A DNA stretch of 64,000 nucleotides from contig JADJRG010000029.1 in assembly GCA_016712315.1 (NCBI GenBank), positions 372,001 to 436,000 of the forward strand, written 5' to 3'. Under the pieces are notes generated by a model that was not told where the DNA came from, searched no databases, and saw nothing but the letters and a program-made list of their open reading frames with translations. Of this stretch, positions 7,993-15,420 are shown in pieces. This stretch comes from Nannocystis sp. (GTDB lineage: Bacteria > Myxococcota_A > Polyangia > Nannocystales > Nannocystaceae). Each line of letters opens with the position of its first letter. Within the stretch, counting starts at the first letter, position 1. Position numbers and translations under genes: made by a program.

Positions 7993-8754
7993 TCAGCCGT
8001 CGAGGGCCGCGGCGAGGCGCGGCAGGACCTCCGGGATGACCACCGAGAGGACGTAGCCGAGCTGGGCGGCGGCGCCGTCGATCATCATGGCCCACCGGTA
8101 GCGATCGTCGATCTCGATCACAAAGATGAAGATCCCGTTGTCGCCCTCGATGATGAACTGCCGGATCCCCTTGGCGGGGGCGTCTTCGGCCCGAGTGAGG
8201 GCGGTGTGAAGCTGCTCGGAGAGGTGGTTGAAGAGCGCGGAGGCCTTGGGCGCAGAATTGATCCCGGCGATCGAGACCCCGGTCGACTTGCTGATCACGT
8301 CGCTGCCCAGCAGGCCGCCCGCGAGCTGCTCGTCGGTCTCGGTGAGCAGCGCGTGGATGGCCCGGATGTCAATGTTGCGGGCCTCGACGACCGGCGGGGG
8401 CGGCGGCGGGGGCGGCTCGGGTGGGCGCTTGTTGAGGCGCGACTCTTCATCCCGGACGCGGGCGCGATCCATCAGGAGGGCCGTGATCGAGGAGCGCGAG
8501 ACGGTGAGCGGGGTCTCAGGCGGGAGCTGTGAGGAGGAGACGCTGCCTTCGCGCCACTCCAACATCCGGTTGACGGCCTCATCGCCGATGTTGTCGTCGG
8601 CGACCGCGTGGCGGAGGTTGCCACCCTCAAAGAACATCGCGCCGCTGCCGTGAGGCGACTCGACCGACAGCTTGACGGACATCCGCGAGGTCTGTGCCAG
8701 TTGGAGGATGTCCCAGAGCTCGAATCCGCCGATTTGCGCGATCGTCGTCGCCAT
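7993..8754 (-). CDS. DUF4388 protein with C-terminal roadblock/LC7-like domain
   Basis: 253-residue cytoplasmic protein. Residues 1-100 (IGGFELWDILQLAQTSRMS, MFFEGGNLRHAV) fit the DUF4388/PATAN module common in signalling proteins of deltaproteobacteria. A polyproline linker follows, and residues 120-250 resemble a roadblock/LC7 fold associated with small-GTPase regulation. The ATG at 8754 is chosen because GAGGGAAG lies before it and because the 67 extra residues of the longer frame are Cys/Arg-rich and unlike the family. Probably a signalling or polarity component; no GTPase gene is adjacent. Upstream is an AT-rich palindrome at 8810-8821. Confidence 0.75.
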   Translation of the reverse strand: MATTIAQIGGFELWDILQLAQTSRMSVKLSVESPHGSGAMFFEGGNLRHAVADDNIGDEAVNRMLEWREGSVSSSQLPPETPLTVSRSSITALLMDRARVRDEESRLNKRPPEPPPPPPPPVVEARNIDIRAIHALLTETDEQLAGGLLGSDVISKSTGVSIAGINSAPKASALFNHLSEQLHTALTRAEDAPAKGIRQFIIEGDNGIFIFVIEIDDRYRWAMMIDGAAAQLGYVLSVVIPEVLPRLAAALDG

Positions 8755-8809
8755 TAGCACTTCCCTCGCTTGTCCGCGCACATGGAGGTCGATCGTGAGA
8801 GCGCAGCAG

Positions 8810-8821
8810 CAATAACTATTG
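8810..8821. promoter_or_regulatory. AT-rich palindrome upstream of the DUF4388 gene
   Basis: CAATAACTATTG is an inverted repeat (CAATA/TATTG with a 2-base centre), strikingly AT-rich in 70% GC surroundings. It sits 56 bases before the DUF4388 start codon, where an operator or promoter element would lie. The binding protein is unknown. Confidence 0.3.
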
Positions 8822-8961
8822 AGGATCCACGGACATAACCCGGCGTCGTGAGGCTCGCGCTCATACCGCCTAGGTGCTCCATGACCGTCCGATTCACCAT
8901 CCGTGTTCGCCGGGCTGGCCTGCTCCGTGAGGCTCTCGTCGGCGCACCCTAGCACCAGGAG

Positions 8962-9000
8962 AAAAAAAAAGCTACGCGAGGGCTGGGTTGATGGCTCGCG
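8962..9000 (-). terminator. Rho-independent terminator after the NuoH-like gene
   Basis: Reading the minus strand, CGCGAG (9000-8995) pairs with CTCGCG (8980-8975) around a 14-base loop and is followed, four bases later, by nine T residues (8970-8962). It lies 13 bases downstream of the stop of the 9013-10605 gene and so would end the cdnL-macro-membrane protein operon. Confidence 0.6.
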
Positions 9001-9012
9001 GTCGCGCGCGCG

Positions 9013-10605
9013 TTAGAGGGCCTGGAGAAGGGCCGCCGCGAGGGCGATGAAGGCGAGCACGAGGGGGCGCGTGAGGCCGCGGTGGTCGCGGGAGAGGTGG
9101 CGCCGTAGCCGTGATTGGAGGAGGTCGACCAGGGCGATCTTACTGAGGCTGACGCCGACTTGCAGGAGGAGATCGACGGCATGAGGAAGGCGCGGCGGCG
9201 CGAAGGGGAGCTGCCAGCCGCCAGCAAAGAGGAGGACAAAGAGGGCGGCGAGGGCGAGGTCGTCGAGGCGATCAGCGCGGTCGGCGAGCTGTCCTGGTGG
9301 ACGACGGCTGGCCGCTGCCCACAAAAACGCGGCGGCGGCGAGGGGTTGGAGGAGGAGCCCCCAGCCTGGCAGCGCGCTCATCAGCGGCGGGTGCTGGGCG
9401 AGGATGAGGGCGCGGGGAGCGAGGGTGCCGTGGCCGAGGAGCGCGGCGGTCGCGGCGAGGATGAGGGTGAGGGCGGCCGTGATTTGACGGCGGATGAGGC
9501 GCACTTCGGCGGGCGGAGAGGCCGACTGCGGCGCCGCGGCGAGGCGAGCGAGGGGCGCGAGCATGAGCGCGGCGAGCCAGAGGATGAGGGCGCCGTCGAT
9601 GTGGAGGAGCTGGAAGGCGGCGCCTCCGTAGCCTTCGGCGCAGCGCGCGAGGTCTCGGGCTGATCGGGCGGCCGTGAGCTCGTCGAGGCAGAGGGCGTCC
9701 GCGAAGGGAAAGAGCGCGAGGGCGAGGATGAATGTCGGCGGGATCGCGCGGAGCCGGAGCGCCGCAGAGAGGGCGAGGAGGAGCAGCAGCAGGGCGACGA
9801 GCGCGGCGAGGCGCGCAGGCAGACCGGCCTCGGGGGCGCCAGCGAAGTTGAGGGGGAGGCGCTGCTGTGCGCCGTCGATGTCGAAGAGCAGGCGGCTGTG
9901 GCCGGCGCGATAGTGGCGCTCGCGTGGGCGGCTGGGATCGCGGAAATTTTCGGGCTCAGCGGCGAGGTGGAGGGCGATCTCTGCTCCGGGAGGGATCACG
10001 GGGGGGATGCTCCGCTCCTGGATCACAAAAGAGCCCCAGTCGGGGGTCTGGGTGTCGAGGCGGACGTCGCGGAGCTGCACGGGCTCCGGGCCAGGGTTGA
10101 CGAGGTAGAGGGTGCGCTCGCTGTGCTGCGGGGAGAAGTCGAGGGCGCTGGGATCGAGGTGAGGGCCCGGGGCAGGGGCACACGCGAGCAGCGGGAGGAG
10201 CAGCAGCGGGAGGAGCGGGAGTTCGCGGGCGGAGCCTGAGGGATCCTCGGGGCGGAGCTCGCGTCGCGCCACGAAGAGCAGGGGCAGGGCCGCGAAAAGG
10301 AGCAAGAGGGCCGGCAGCGGCCCGTGCGCCGCGCCTTCCTCGCAGCTCTTGCCGGGGCGCGGGATCTCACAGAGGGGCTCACCCAGGGTCGTGAAGAGCA
10401 CGAGGGCGAGGAGGAGCAGGGGCGCGAGGGTGAGCGCGAGCAGCGCGATGCGCAGAGGTGCGCGTGGATCGGCGAGACGATCGGCGGCCCGGGGCGTGAG
10501 GCGAACGAGCCGCTCCTGCACCTCAGGCGCGCGGGGCTGGCGCACACGAGCGAAGAGCGCGGCGGCCGCGAGCAGGGCGAGCAGGATGAGAAGATCAGTC
10601 GGCAC
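9013..10605 (-). CDS. Polytopic membrane protein, Ig/ASH-like middle and NuoH-like C-terminus
   Basis: 530 residues. It has two hydrophobic N-terminal segments (about residues 5-20 and 50-70), two more near 95-145, then a soluble beta-rich stretch (about 150-245) beginning LDPSALDFSPQHSERTLYLVN, in the style of ASH/choice-of-anchor domains. Several membrane helices follow to the end. The last third resembles the complex I H subunit: GLLLQPLAAAAFLWAA, LFAGGWQLPF and LLQVGVSLSKIALVDLLQSRLRR correspond in order to NuoH helices. The quinone-site sequences of true NuoH are not recognisable and no other nuo genes are near, so this is not complex I. It is 15 bases after the macro-like gene, probably one operon with cdnL. 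Function unknown. Confidence 0.7.
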   Translation of the reverse strand: MPTDLLILLALLAAAALFARVRQPRAPEVQERLVRLTPRAADRLADPRAPLRIALLALTLAPLLLLALVLFTTLGEPLCEIPRPGKSCEEGAAHGPLPALLLLFAALPLLFVARRELRPEDPSGSARELPLLPLLLLPLLACAPAPGPHLDPSALDFSPQHSERTLYLVNPGPEPVQLRDVRLDTQTPDWGSFVIQERSIPPVIPPGAEIALHLAAEPENFRDPSRPRERHYRAGHSRLLFDIDGAQQRLPLNFAGAPEAGLPARLAALVALLLLLLALSAALRLRAIPPTFILALALFPFADALCLDELTAARSARDLARCAEGYGGAAFQLLHIDGALILWLAALMLAPLARLAAAPQSASPPAEVRLIRRQITAALTLILAATAALLGHGTLAPRALILAQHPPLMSALPGWGLLLQPLAAAAFLWAAASRRPPGQLADRADRLDDLALAALFVLLFAGGWQLPFAPPRLPHAVDLLLQVGVSLSKIALVDLLQSRLRRHLSRDHRGLTRPLVLAFIALAAALLQAL

Positions 10606-10619
10606 GGCCGACGGGATCC

Positions 10620-11147
10620 TCAGGGGATGCCGCCCTCGATCGCCAGCTCAAAGACCTCGACGTCGTTGGTGTCGCGGGCCATGAAGAGGACCTTGAGGGG
10701 GACGTCGCCGCGGTACGACTTGAACTCGCTGTGGATGGCGCGAGCAGCCTCTTCGGCGGGGATCCCGGTCTCGAAGGCGCCCATCAGAGGGACCGCGATG
10801 GTCGTGAACCCTTTGACCCGGGCGGCGACGATGATCGCGGCGGTCGCCCGAAGGATGTCCTCGACCTGGACACGACCGCCCGCTGTGTCGGTGTCCGGGA
10901 CGTGGATGAGGTGGCGCGCTCGCATGCGTCCACCGTGGGTGACGAAGGCGGCGCCGATCGCGAGCGGGGTGTGCGGCAGGACCAGATCTTCCACTTCGCG
11001 GCCCGCGAGGTCGCGGATCTTGGAGGCTGGGAAGTGGCTCATCAGACCCTCGGAATTGGTTGGTACGACGAAGGCGTCGCACTCGACCTGATCCCAGGGG
11101 AGCGTGTTGATCTGAATTTCGACGAACTCGTTGGGATCGCTAGCCAC
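10620..11147 (-). CDS. Divergent macro-domain-like protein
   Basis: 175-residue cytoplasmic protein that looks like a macro domain (ADP-ribose or related nucleotide binding or hydrolysis). The opening strand CDAFVVPTNSEGL corresponds to the family's DAIVNAAN, PLAIGAAFVTHGGRMRARHLIHVP to the middle strand, and IAVPLMGAFETGIPAEEAARA to the C-terminal phosphate loop. The first motif has lost the Asn-Ala-Ala-Asn sequence and the glycine-rich segment after it, so ligand or catalysis may differ from known macro domains. It lies 15 bases after cdnL and 14 before the membrane protein, a constant spacing that suggests a three-gene transcript. Confidence 0.72.
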   Translation of the reverse strand: MASDPNEFVEIQINTLPWDQVECDAFVVPTNSEGLMSHFPASKIRDLAGREVEDLVLPHTPLAIGAAFVTHGGRMRARHLIHVPDTDTAGGRVQVEDILRATAAIIVAARVKGFTTIAVPLMGAFETGIPAEEAARAIHSEFKSYRGDVPLKVLFMARDTNDVEVFELAIEGGIP

Positions 11148-11162
11148 GGGTGCCTGGGCCGG

Positions 11163-11651
11163 TTACTTGAACATCGAGTCGAGCTCGGCGGCGACCTGCG
11201 CCTCCGGGCGGCTGCGGGCGGTGCTGAGCTCGCGGACCACCAAATTGCGGGCAGTCTGGAGCATCTGGCGCTCGCCGTGGGAGAGGGTCTTGGTGTTCTT
11301 TAGGAGCGAGAGGTCGCGGTAAACCTCGCCGATCTCGAAGAGCGAGCCGGTGCGGATCTTCTCCATGAATCCGCGATAGCGGCGGTTCCAGGTCTGGCGA
11401 TCGTGCGGGACCTCGTGGTCGCGGAGGAGCTCATAGAGCTCGTTGATCGCGGCGTCGTCTGCGACCGCGCGCATGCCGTTCTCTTCGGCCTTGTCGACCG
11501 GGACGATGATCTTGAGCCCGCTGCCGAGGACTTGGAGGTGATAGAAATGGCGGCTGTCCTCGCCAGCGGGGCGGGACTCGACGGCGATCACATCTGCGAC
11601 GCCGTGGGCGGGGTATACGGCCTTGTCACCGACTCTAAATTGAGGCTGCAT
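11163..11651 (-). CDS. cdnL: CdnL/CarD-family RNA polymerase-binding regulator
   Basis: 162-residue CarD_CdnL_TRCF-family protein. The N-terminal RNA-polymerase-beta-binding domain begins FRVGDKAVYPAHGVADV and the C-terminal helical DNA-binding domain contains WNRRYRGFMEKIRTGSLFEI, closely matching Myxococcus CdnL. CdnL stabilises open complexes at rRNA and growth promoters. The ATG at 11651 has GGAGAA upstream; the 56 extra residues of the longer frame are not part of the family. It lacks the AT-hook extension of CarD, hence CdnL. A promoter pair lies just upstream, and it leads the operon with the macro-like and NuoH-like genes. Confidence 0.95.
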   Translation of the reverse strand: MQPQFRVGDKAVYPAHGVADVIAVESRPAGEDSRHFYHLQVLGSGLKIIVPVDKAEENGMRAVADDAAINELYELLRDHEVPHDRQTWNRRYRGFMEKIRTGSLFEIGEVYRDLSLLKNTKTLSHGERQMLQTARNLVVRELSTARSRPEAQVAAELDSMFK

Positions 11652-11677
11652 GGCTTGGTTCTCCAGAGGCACGCGCC

Positions 11678-11706
11678 ATTTTGCACGTCCAGCGAGGTGA
11701 GAGCAA
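11678..11706 (-). promoter_or_regulatory. Candidate cdnL promoter
   Basis: TTGCTC (11706-11701) and CAAAAT (11683-11678) on the minus strand are separated by exactly 17 bases. The predicted transcript start leaves a leader of about 20 bases carrying the GGAGAA ribosome-binding site of cdnL. Confidence 0.5.
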
Positions 11707-11835
11707 TGTCGCTCGTAGACCCCACTCGCGCGGCGGCGCACACGACCCTCAGGGCTGCACGGTGATAGCAGGGATTTGCGACGGATCGAGCGCGCAGATG
11801 ACGACCGCAGAGCGGGCAAAGCTCACAGATGCGCT

Positions 11836-12492
11836 TCAGTTGAGGGCGTCGATCCGCCAGCCAGCGGCGCTTTGCACCACGACGAGCGCCCTGCCGGGGG
11901 CGTATCGCAGGAGGGCTGTCTCGCCGTTGGGGCTCAGCTCGAGGGCGCCTGGTTCGGCCAAACGGGCCTCGATCTGGTCGACTCGTTCGCGCCAGTCGTC
12001 GGTGATCCGGGCGCGGAGATCTTCGGTGAGCAGGGCCTCGAGGCGAGCGCTGTCGGCCGCGCGGATGGCGGCGATCCAGGCGCGGATCGCCTGGGCCGGG
12101 GTGGCTGTGCCCGGGCTGACGGGTAACCCGGCGATGAGCTTGTACTCGCTCGCGACCTCGGCCCAGCGCAAGACCACGCCGCCCTGATGCGCGGTCGTGC
12201 CGCCGAGGATCGCCGGTCGACGCCCAGGATCAAGGGCCTCGAGCTCCGCCAGCTGGAGGGCTCGATCCGAAGGGCTCGCGCTCCATCGCCCGCGAAAACG
12301 CTCGCGGCTGAGCTCCGCTTGGAGCTCGGGGGCGAGCAGGTCGTAGGCGGCGTCGGGATCGTCGCGGCGGAGGGCGTCGGCGTAGGCGGCGCGTAGGGCC
12401 TCGGGTGTGCGCGGCGCGCTGGGCCGACACGCGAGGATGAGGGCGGGCAGCAGCGCGAAGAGCAGCTTCGGTCGGCGGAGCGGGCGCTTCAT
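11836..12492 (-). CDS. Lipoprotein downstream of nadB
   Basis: 218 residues with a basic n-region, hydrophobic core and lipobox ILAC (Cys about residue 22), so an envelope lipoprotein. The mature part has two similar alpha/beta units (AAYADALRRDDPDAAYDLLAP and AWIAAIRAADSARLEALL), the pattern of NTF2-like or repeated DUF4878-style domains; no catalytic motif is seen. Its start overlaps the nadB stop by four bases (ATGA), so it is translationally coupled. The link to NAD synthesis is unexplained and may be only positional. Confidence 0.75.
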   Translation of the reverse strand: MKRPLRRPKLLFALLPALILACRPSAPRTPEALRAAYADALRRDDPDAAYDLLAPELQAELSRERFRGRWSASPSDRALQLAELEALDPGRRPAILGGTTAHQGGVVLRWAEVASEYKLIAGLPVSPGTATPAQAIRAWIAAIRAADSARLEALLTEDLRARITDDWRERVDQIEARLAEPGALELSPNGETALLRYAPGRALVVVQSAAGWRIDALN

Positions 12493-14096
12493 GCGGGGCC
12501 TGAGCGCTTGTCGATCACCGTGTCGCGGGCGAGCTCAGGATCGAGCGCGGGGTAGTCGAGGTTGAAGTGGAGGCCGCGAGACTCCTTGCGCCGGCGCGCG
12601 CACTCGATGATGAGGTGGCCGCAGAGGGCGATGTTGCGGAGCTCGACGACGTCGCGGGTGACGCGGAAGCGCCAGTAGTACTCGCTGATCTCCTCGCGTA
12701 AGAGGTCGATGCGGCGTCGGGCTCGATCGAGGCGCTTGTCGGAGCGGACGATCCCGACGAAGTTCCACATCAAGGCGCGCACCTCCTCCCAGTTGGCGGT
12801 GACCATGACGGCCTCGTCGGAGTCGACGGCGGCGCCTTCGTTCCACGGATCGACGCGCGCAGGGGGGGCGCGCCCGTCTCGCTCGCCCTCCGAGGCGGCG
12901 CCGTGGGCGAGCACGACCGCCTCGAGGAGGCTGTTAGAGGCGAGGCGGCAGGCGCCGTGGAGGCCGCTCATGGCGACCTCGCCGATCGCGAGCAGCCCGG
13001 GGATCCCGGTGCTGCCGTGGTGATCGACGACGACGCCGCCGCACATGTAATGCGCGGCCGGCACGACGGGGATCGGTTGGGTGCGGAGGTCGATGTCGAG
13101 CTCCTTGCAGCGGTGGAAGATCGCGGGGAATCGATCGACGAGGAAGGCGCCGTCGAGGTGGGTCATGTCGAGGAAGACGCAGCGGCTGCCGGAGCGCTTG
13201 AGCTCCGCGTCGATCTCGCGGGCGACGACGTCGCGCGGGGCGAGGCTGCCGAGCGGATGACGACCCGCCATGAGATCGCTGCCGTCGCGGCGCCGGAGGA
13301 CGCCACCCTCGCCGCGTAGGGCCTCGGAGATCAGGAAGGTCTGCTCCTCGGGGTGGTAGAGGCAGGTCGGGTGGAACTGCATGAACTCGAGGTTGGCGAC
13401 CGAGGCGCCGATCCGATACGCCATCGCGACGCCGTCGCCGGTGGCGACCGGCGGGTTGGAGGTGAAGCGGTAGACGCGGCCCGCTCCGCCGGTGGCGAGC
13501 ACGGTGATCGGGGAGACGAAGGCCTCGACCTGGCCGCTGCGGTTGTCGAGCGCGTAGACGCCGAAGCAGCCGCGGCTGCCGTCGACCTTGGACCAGCTCA
13601 GGAGATCGATGACGGTGTAGTGCTCGATCAGGGTGATGTTGGGGTGCGCGATCGCTGCGGCGATGAGGGCGCGCTGGATCTCAGCGCCGGTGCTGTCGCG
13701 GTGGTGGACGACGCGGCGGTGGGAGTGGCCGCCTTCGCGGCCGAGGGCGAAGTCGACGTGCTTGTCGGCGCCGTTGGTGTCGAAGCGGACGCCGTAGGTG
13801 TCGACGAGGCGGCGCACGAGGGCGGGGCCGAGCTCGACGGCGTGCTGCACCATGTCGAGGTGGCAGAGGCCAGCGCCGACCTGGAGCGTGTCTTCGACGT
13901 GGTGCGCGAGGGAGTCGTCGGAGGCGAAGACGGCGGAGATGCCGCCTTGCGCCCAGTTGGTGTTGCTGTCATCGCGCTGCAGCTTGGTGAGCAGGGTGAC
14001 AGGGCCGCGCTCGGCGACCTCGAGGGCGTAGTAGAGGCCGGCGAGGCCGCTGCCGATCACCAGGTGGCGGGTGTGATGGGTGGTCGGTGAGCGCAT
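12489..14096 (-). CDS. nadB: L-aspartate oxidase
   Basis: 535-residue flavoenzyme that oxidises L-aspartate to iminoaspartate, the first step of de novo NAD synthesis. FAD-binding GSGLAGLYYALE is near residue 12; TNWAQGGISAVF, GREGGHSHRRVVHHRDSTG and HYMCGGVVVD mark the succinate dehydrogenase/aspartate oxidase family, and a C-terminal helical domain follows. The ATG at 14096 was preferred over one 42 bases upstream because it places the dinucleotide-binding motif at the usual distance. nadA and nadC are not in the window. A palindrome overlapping the likely -35 region suggests repression. Confidence 0.95.
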   Translation of the reverse strand: MRSPTTHHTRHLVIGSGLAGLYYALEVAERGPVTLLTKLQRDDSNTNWAQGGISAVFASDDSLAHHVEDTLQVGAGLCHLDMVQHAVELGPALVRRLVDTYGVRFDTNGADKHVDFALGREGGHSHRRVVHHRDSTGAEIQRALIAAAIAHPNITLIEHYTVIDLLSWSKVDGSRGCFGVYALDNRSGQVEAFVSPITVLATGGAGRVYRFTSNPPVATGDGVAMAYRIGASVANLEFMQFHPTCLYHPEEQTFLISEALRGEGGVLRRRDGSDLMAGRHPLGSLAPRDVVAREIDAELKRSGSRCVFLDMTHLDGAFLVDRFPAIFHRCKELDIDLRTQPIPVVPAAHYMCGGVVVDHHGSTGIPGLLAIGEVAMSGLHGACRLASNSLLEAVVLAHGAASEGERDGRAPPARVDPWNEGAAVDSDEAVMVTANWEEVRALMWNFVGIVRSDKRLDRARRRIDLLREEISEYYWRFRVTRDVVELRNIALCGHLIIECARRRKESRGLHFNLDYPALDPELARDTVIDKRSGPA

Positions 14097-14108
14097 AGCA
14101 GCCGCGCG

Positions 14109-14140
14109 AGGGTAGCAGCACGGCGCGGTGACGGTCACCG
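14109..14140 (-). promoter_or_regulatory. nadB promoter with overlapping palindromic operator
   Basis: The perfect 15-base palindrome CGGTGAC-G-GTCACCG occupies 14126-14140. Reading towards nadB, TGACCG (14137-14132) inside it can serve as a -35 box with TACCCT (14114-14109) as -10, 17 bases apart, 12 bases before the ATG. A dimeric regulator bound here would block the promoter. It could alternatively be a short hairpin ending thiolase transcription, but there is no T-run. Confidence 0.45.
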
Positions 14141-14181
14141 GGCGAAGAGCGGGGGTCTTCGCCGCGGTGGTCGGTGCACGG

Positions 14182-15363
14182 TCAGTCGCGGCGGTAGATG
14201 GTGACGACGCAGGCGCCGCCGAGGCCGAGGTTGTGCTGGAGGGCGACGCGGGCGCCCTCGACCTGGCGCTGCTCTGCTTGGCCGCGGAGCTGCCAGACGA
14301 GCTCCGTGCACTGGGCGAGGCCGGTGGCGCCGAGGGGGTGGCCCTTGGAGAGCAGGCCGCCCGAGGGGTTGGTGACGACGGCGCCGCCGTAGGTGTTGCC
14401 CTCGTCCCAGATGAAGCGCTCGGCCTCGCCGGGGCCGCAGAGACCGAGGGCCTCGTAGGTGAGCAGCTCGTTGGCGGTGAAGCAGTCGTGGAGCTCGACG
14501 ACTTGGACGTCCTTGGGGCCGAGGCCGGCGCGCTCGTAGGCTTGGCGGGCGGCGGCCTCGGCCATGTCGTAGCCGACCATCTTGATCATGCTGTCCTCCT
14601 CGAAGGAGGTGCGGAAGTCGGTGGTCATCGCCTGGGCGGCGATGTAGACGGGGCTCTTGAGGCCGTGGCGCTTGACGAAGTCGTCGGAGGCGAGCACCGC
14701 GGCCGCGGCGCCGCAGGTCGGCGGGCAGCACTGGTAGCGGGTGAGGGGATCGAAGACCTCTGGGGCGGCCATGATCTCTTCGACGCTGAGCTGCTCGGTG
14801 AAGAGCGCGTAGGGGTTCTTGCTGGCGTGCTTGCGGGCCTTCTGGCTGATCTTGGCGAAGGTCTCGCGCTTGGTGCCGTGCTTCCAGCGGTACTCGCGGC
14901 CGGCGCCGCCGAACATCTGCGCGGCGGGCGGGGCCTGGGCGAAGCCTTGCACGCGGTTCATGAGGTCGGCTTGCCACTCGAGGGGGTTGGTGCGGTCGTT
15001 GTACTTGGCCCCGAGCGCGCCCTTTTCCATCTGCTCGAAGCCGACGACGAGCACGCACTGGGCGAGGCCGCCTTCGATCGCCTGGCGGGCGAGGAAGAGC
15101 GCGGTCGAGCCGGTGGAGCAGTTGTTGTTGACGTTGAAGACGGGGATCCCGGTGAGGCCGAGCTCGTAGATCGCCCGCTGGCCGCAGGTGCTGTCGCCGT
15201 AGACGTAGCCGGCGTAGGCCTGCTCGATGTCGCTGTAGGCGACGCCGGCGTCGGCGAGGGCGGCGCGGGCGGCGTTGCTGGCCATGACGTTGTACTCGTC
15301 GCTTGCGCCCGGCTTTTGGAACTTGACCATGCCGACGCCGATTACGTTGACTCTGTTGCCCAT
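14182..15363 (-). CDS. SCP2-type thiolase (lipid-transfer protein/acetyl-CoA acetyltransferase)
   Basis: 393-residue thiolase-fold enzyme of the SCPx/lipid-transfer group. The nucleophilic cysteine is in NNNCSTGS (about residue 84), the base histidine in GHPLGATG (about 345), and HDCFTANE matches the SCPx-type third motif. In eukaryotes SCPx thiolase cleaves 2-methyl-branched and sterol side-chain 3-ketoacyl-CoAs. Here it lies 57 bases after the MFE-2-like gene, so hydration, dehydrogenation and thiolysis of beta-oxidation are encoded side by side. No fused SCP2 domain is present; those are on the neighbouring protein. Confidence 0.93.
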   Translation of the reverse strand: MGNRVNVIGVGMVKFQKPGASDEYNVMASNAARAALADAGVAYSDIEQAYAGYVYGDSTCGQRAIYELGLTGIPVFNVNNNCSTGSTALFLARQAIEGGLAQCVLVVGFEQMEKGALGAKYNDRTNPLEWQADLMNRVQGFAQAPPAAQMFGGAGREYRWKHGTKRETFAKISQKARKHASKNPYALFTEQLSVEEIMAAPEVFDPLTRYQCCPPTCGAAAAVLASDDFVKRHGLKSPVYIAAQAMTTDFRTSFEEDSMIKMVGYDMAEAAARQAYERAGLGPKDVQVVELHDCFTANELLTYEALGLCGPGEAERFIWDEGNTYGGAVVTNPSGGLLSKGHPLGATGLAQCTELVWQLRGQAEQRQVEGARVALQHNLGLGGACVVTIYRRD

Positions 15364-15420
15364 GGCGGACTCCTTGCTGCTGGCTGCGCTGTCGATCGAG
15401 GGCGCTGCGATTCGTAGAGG

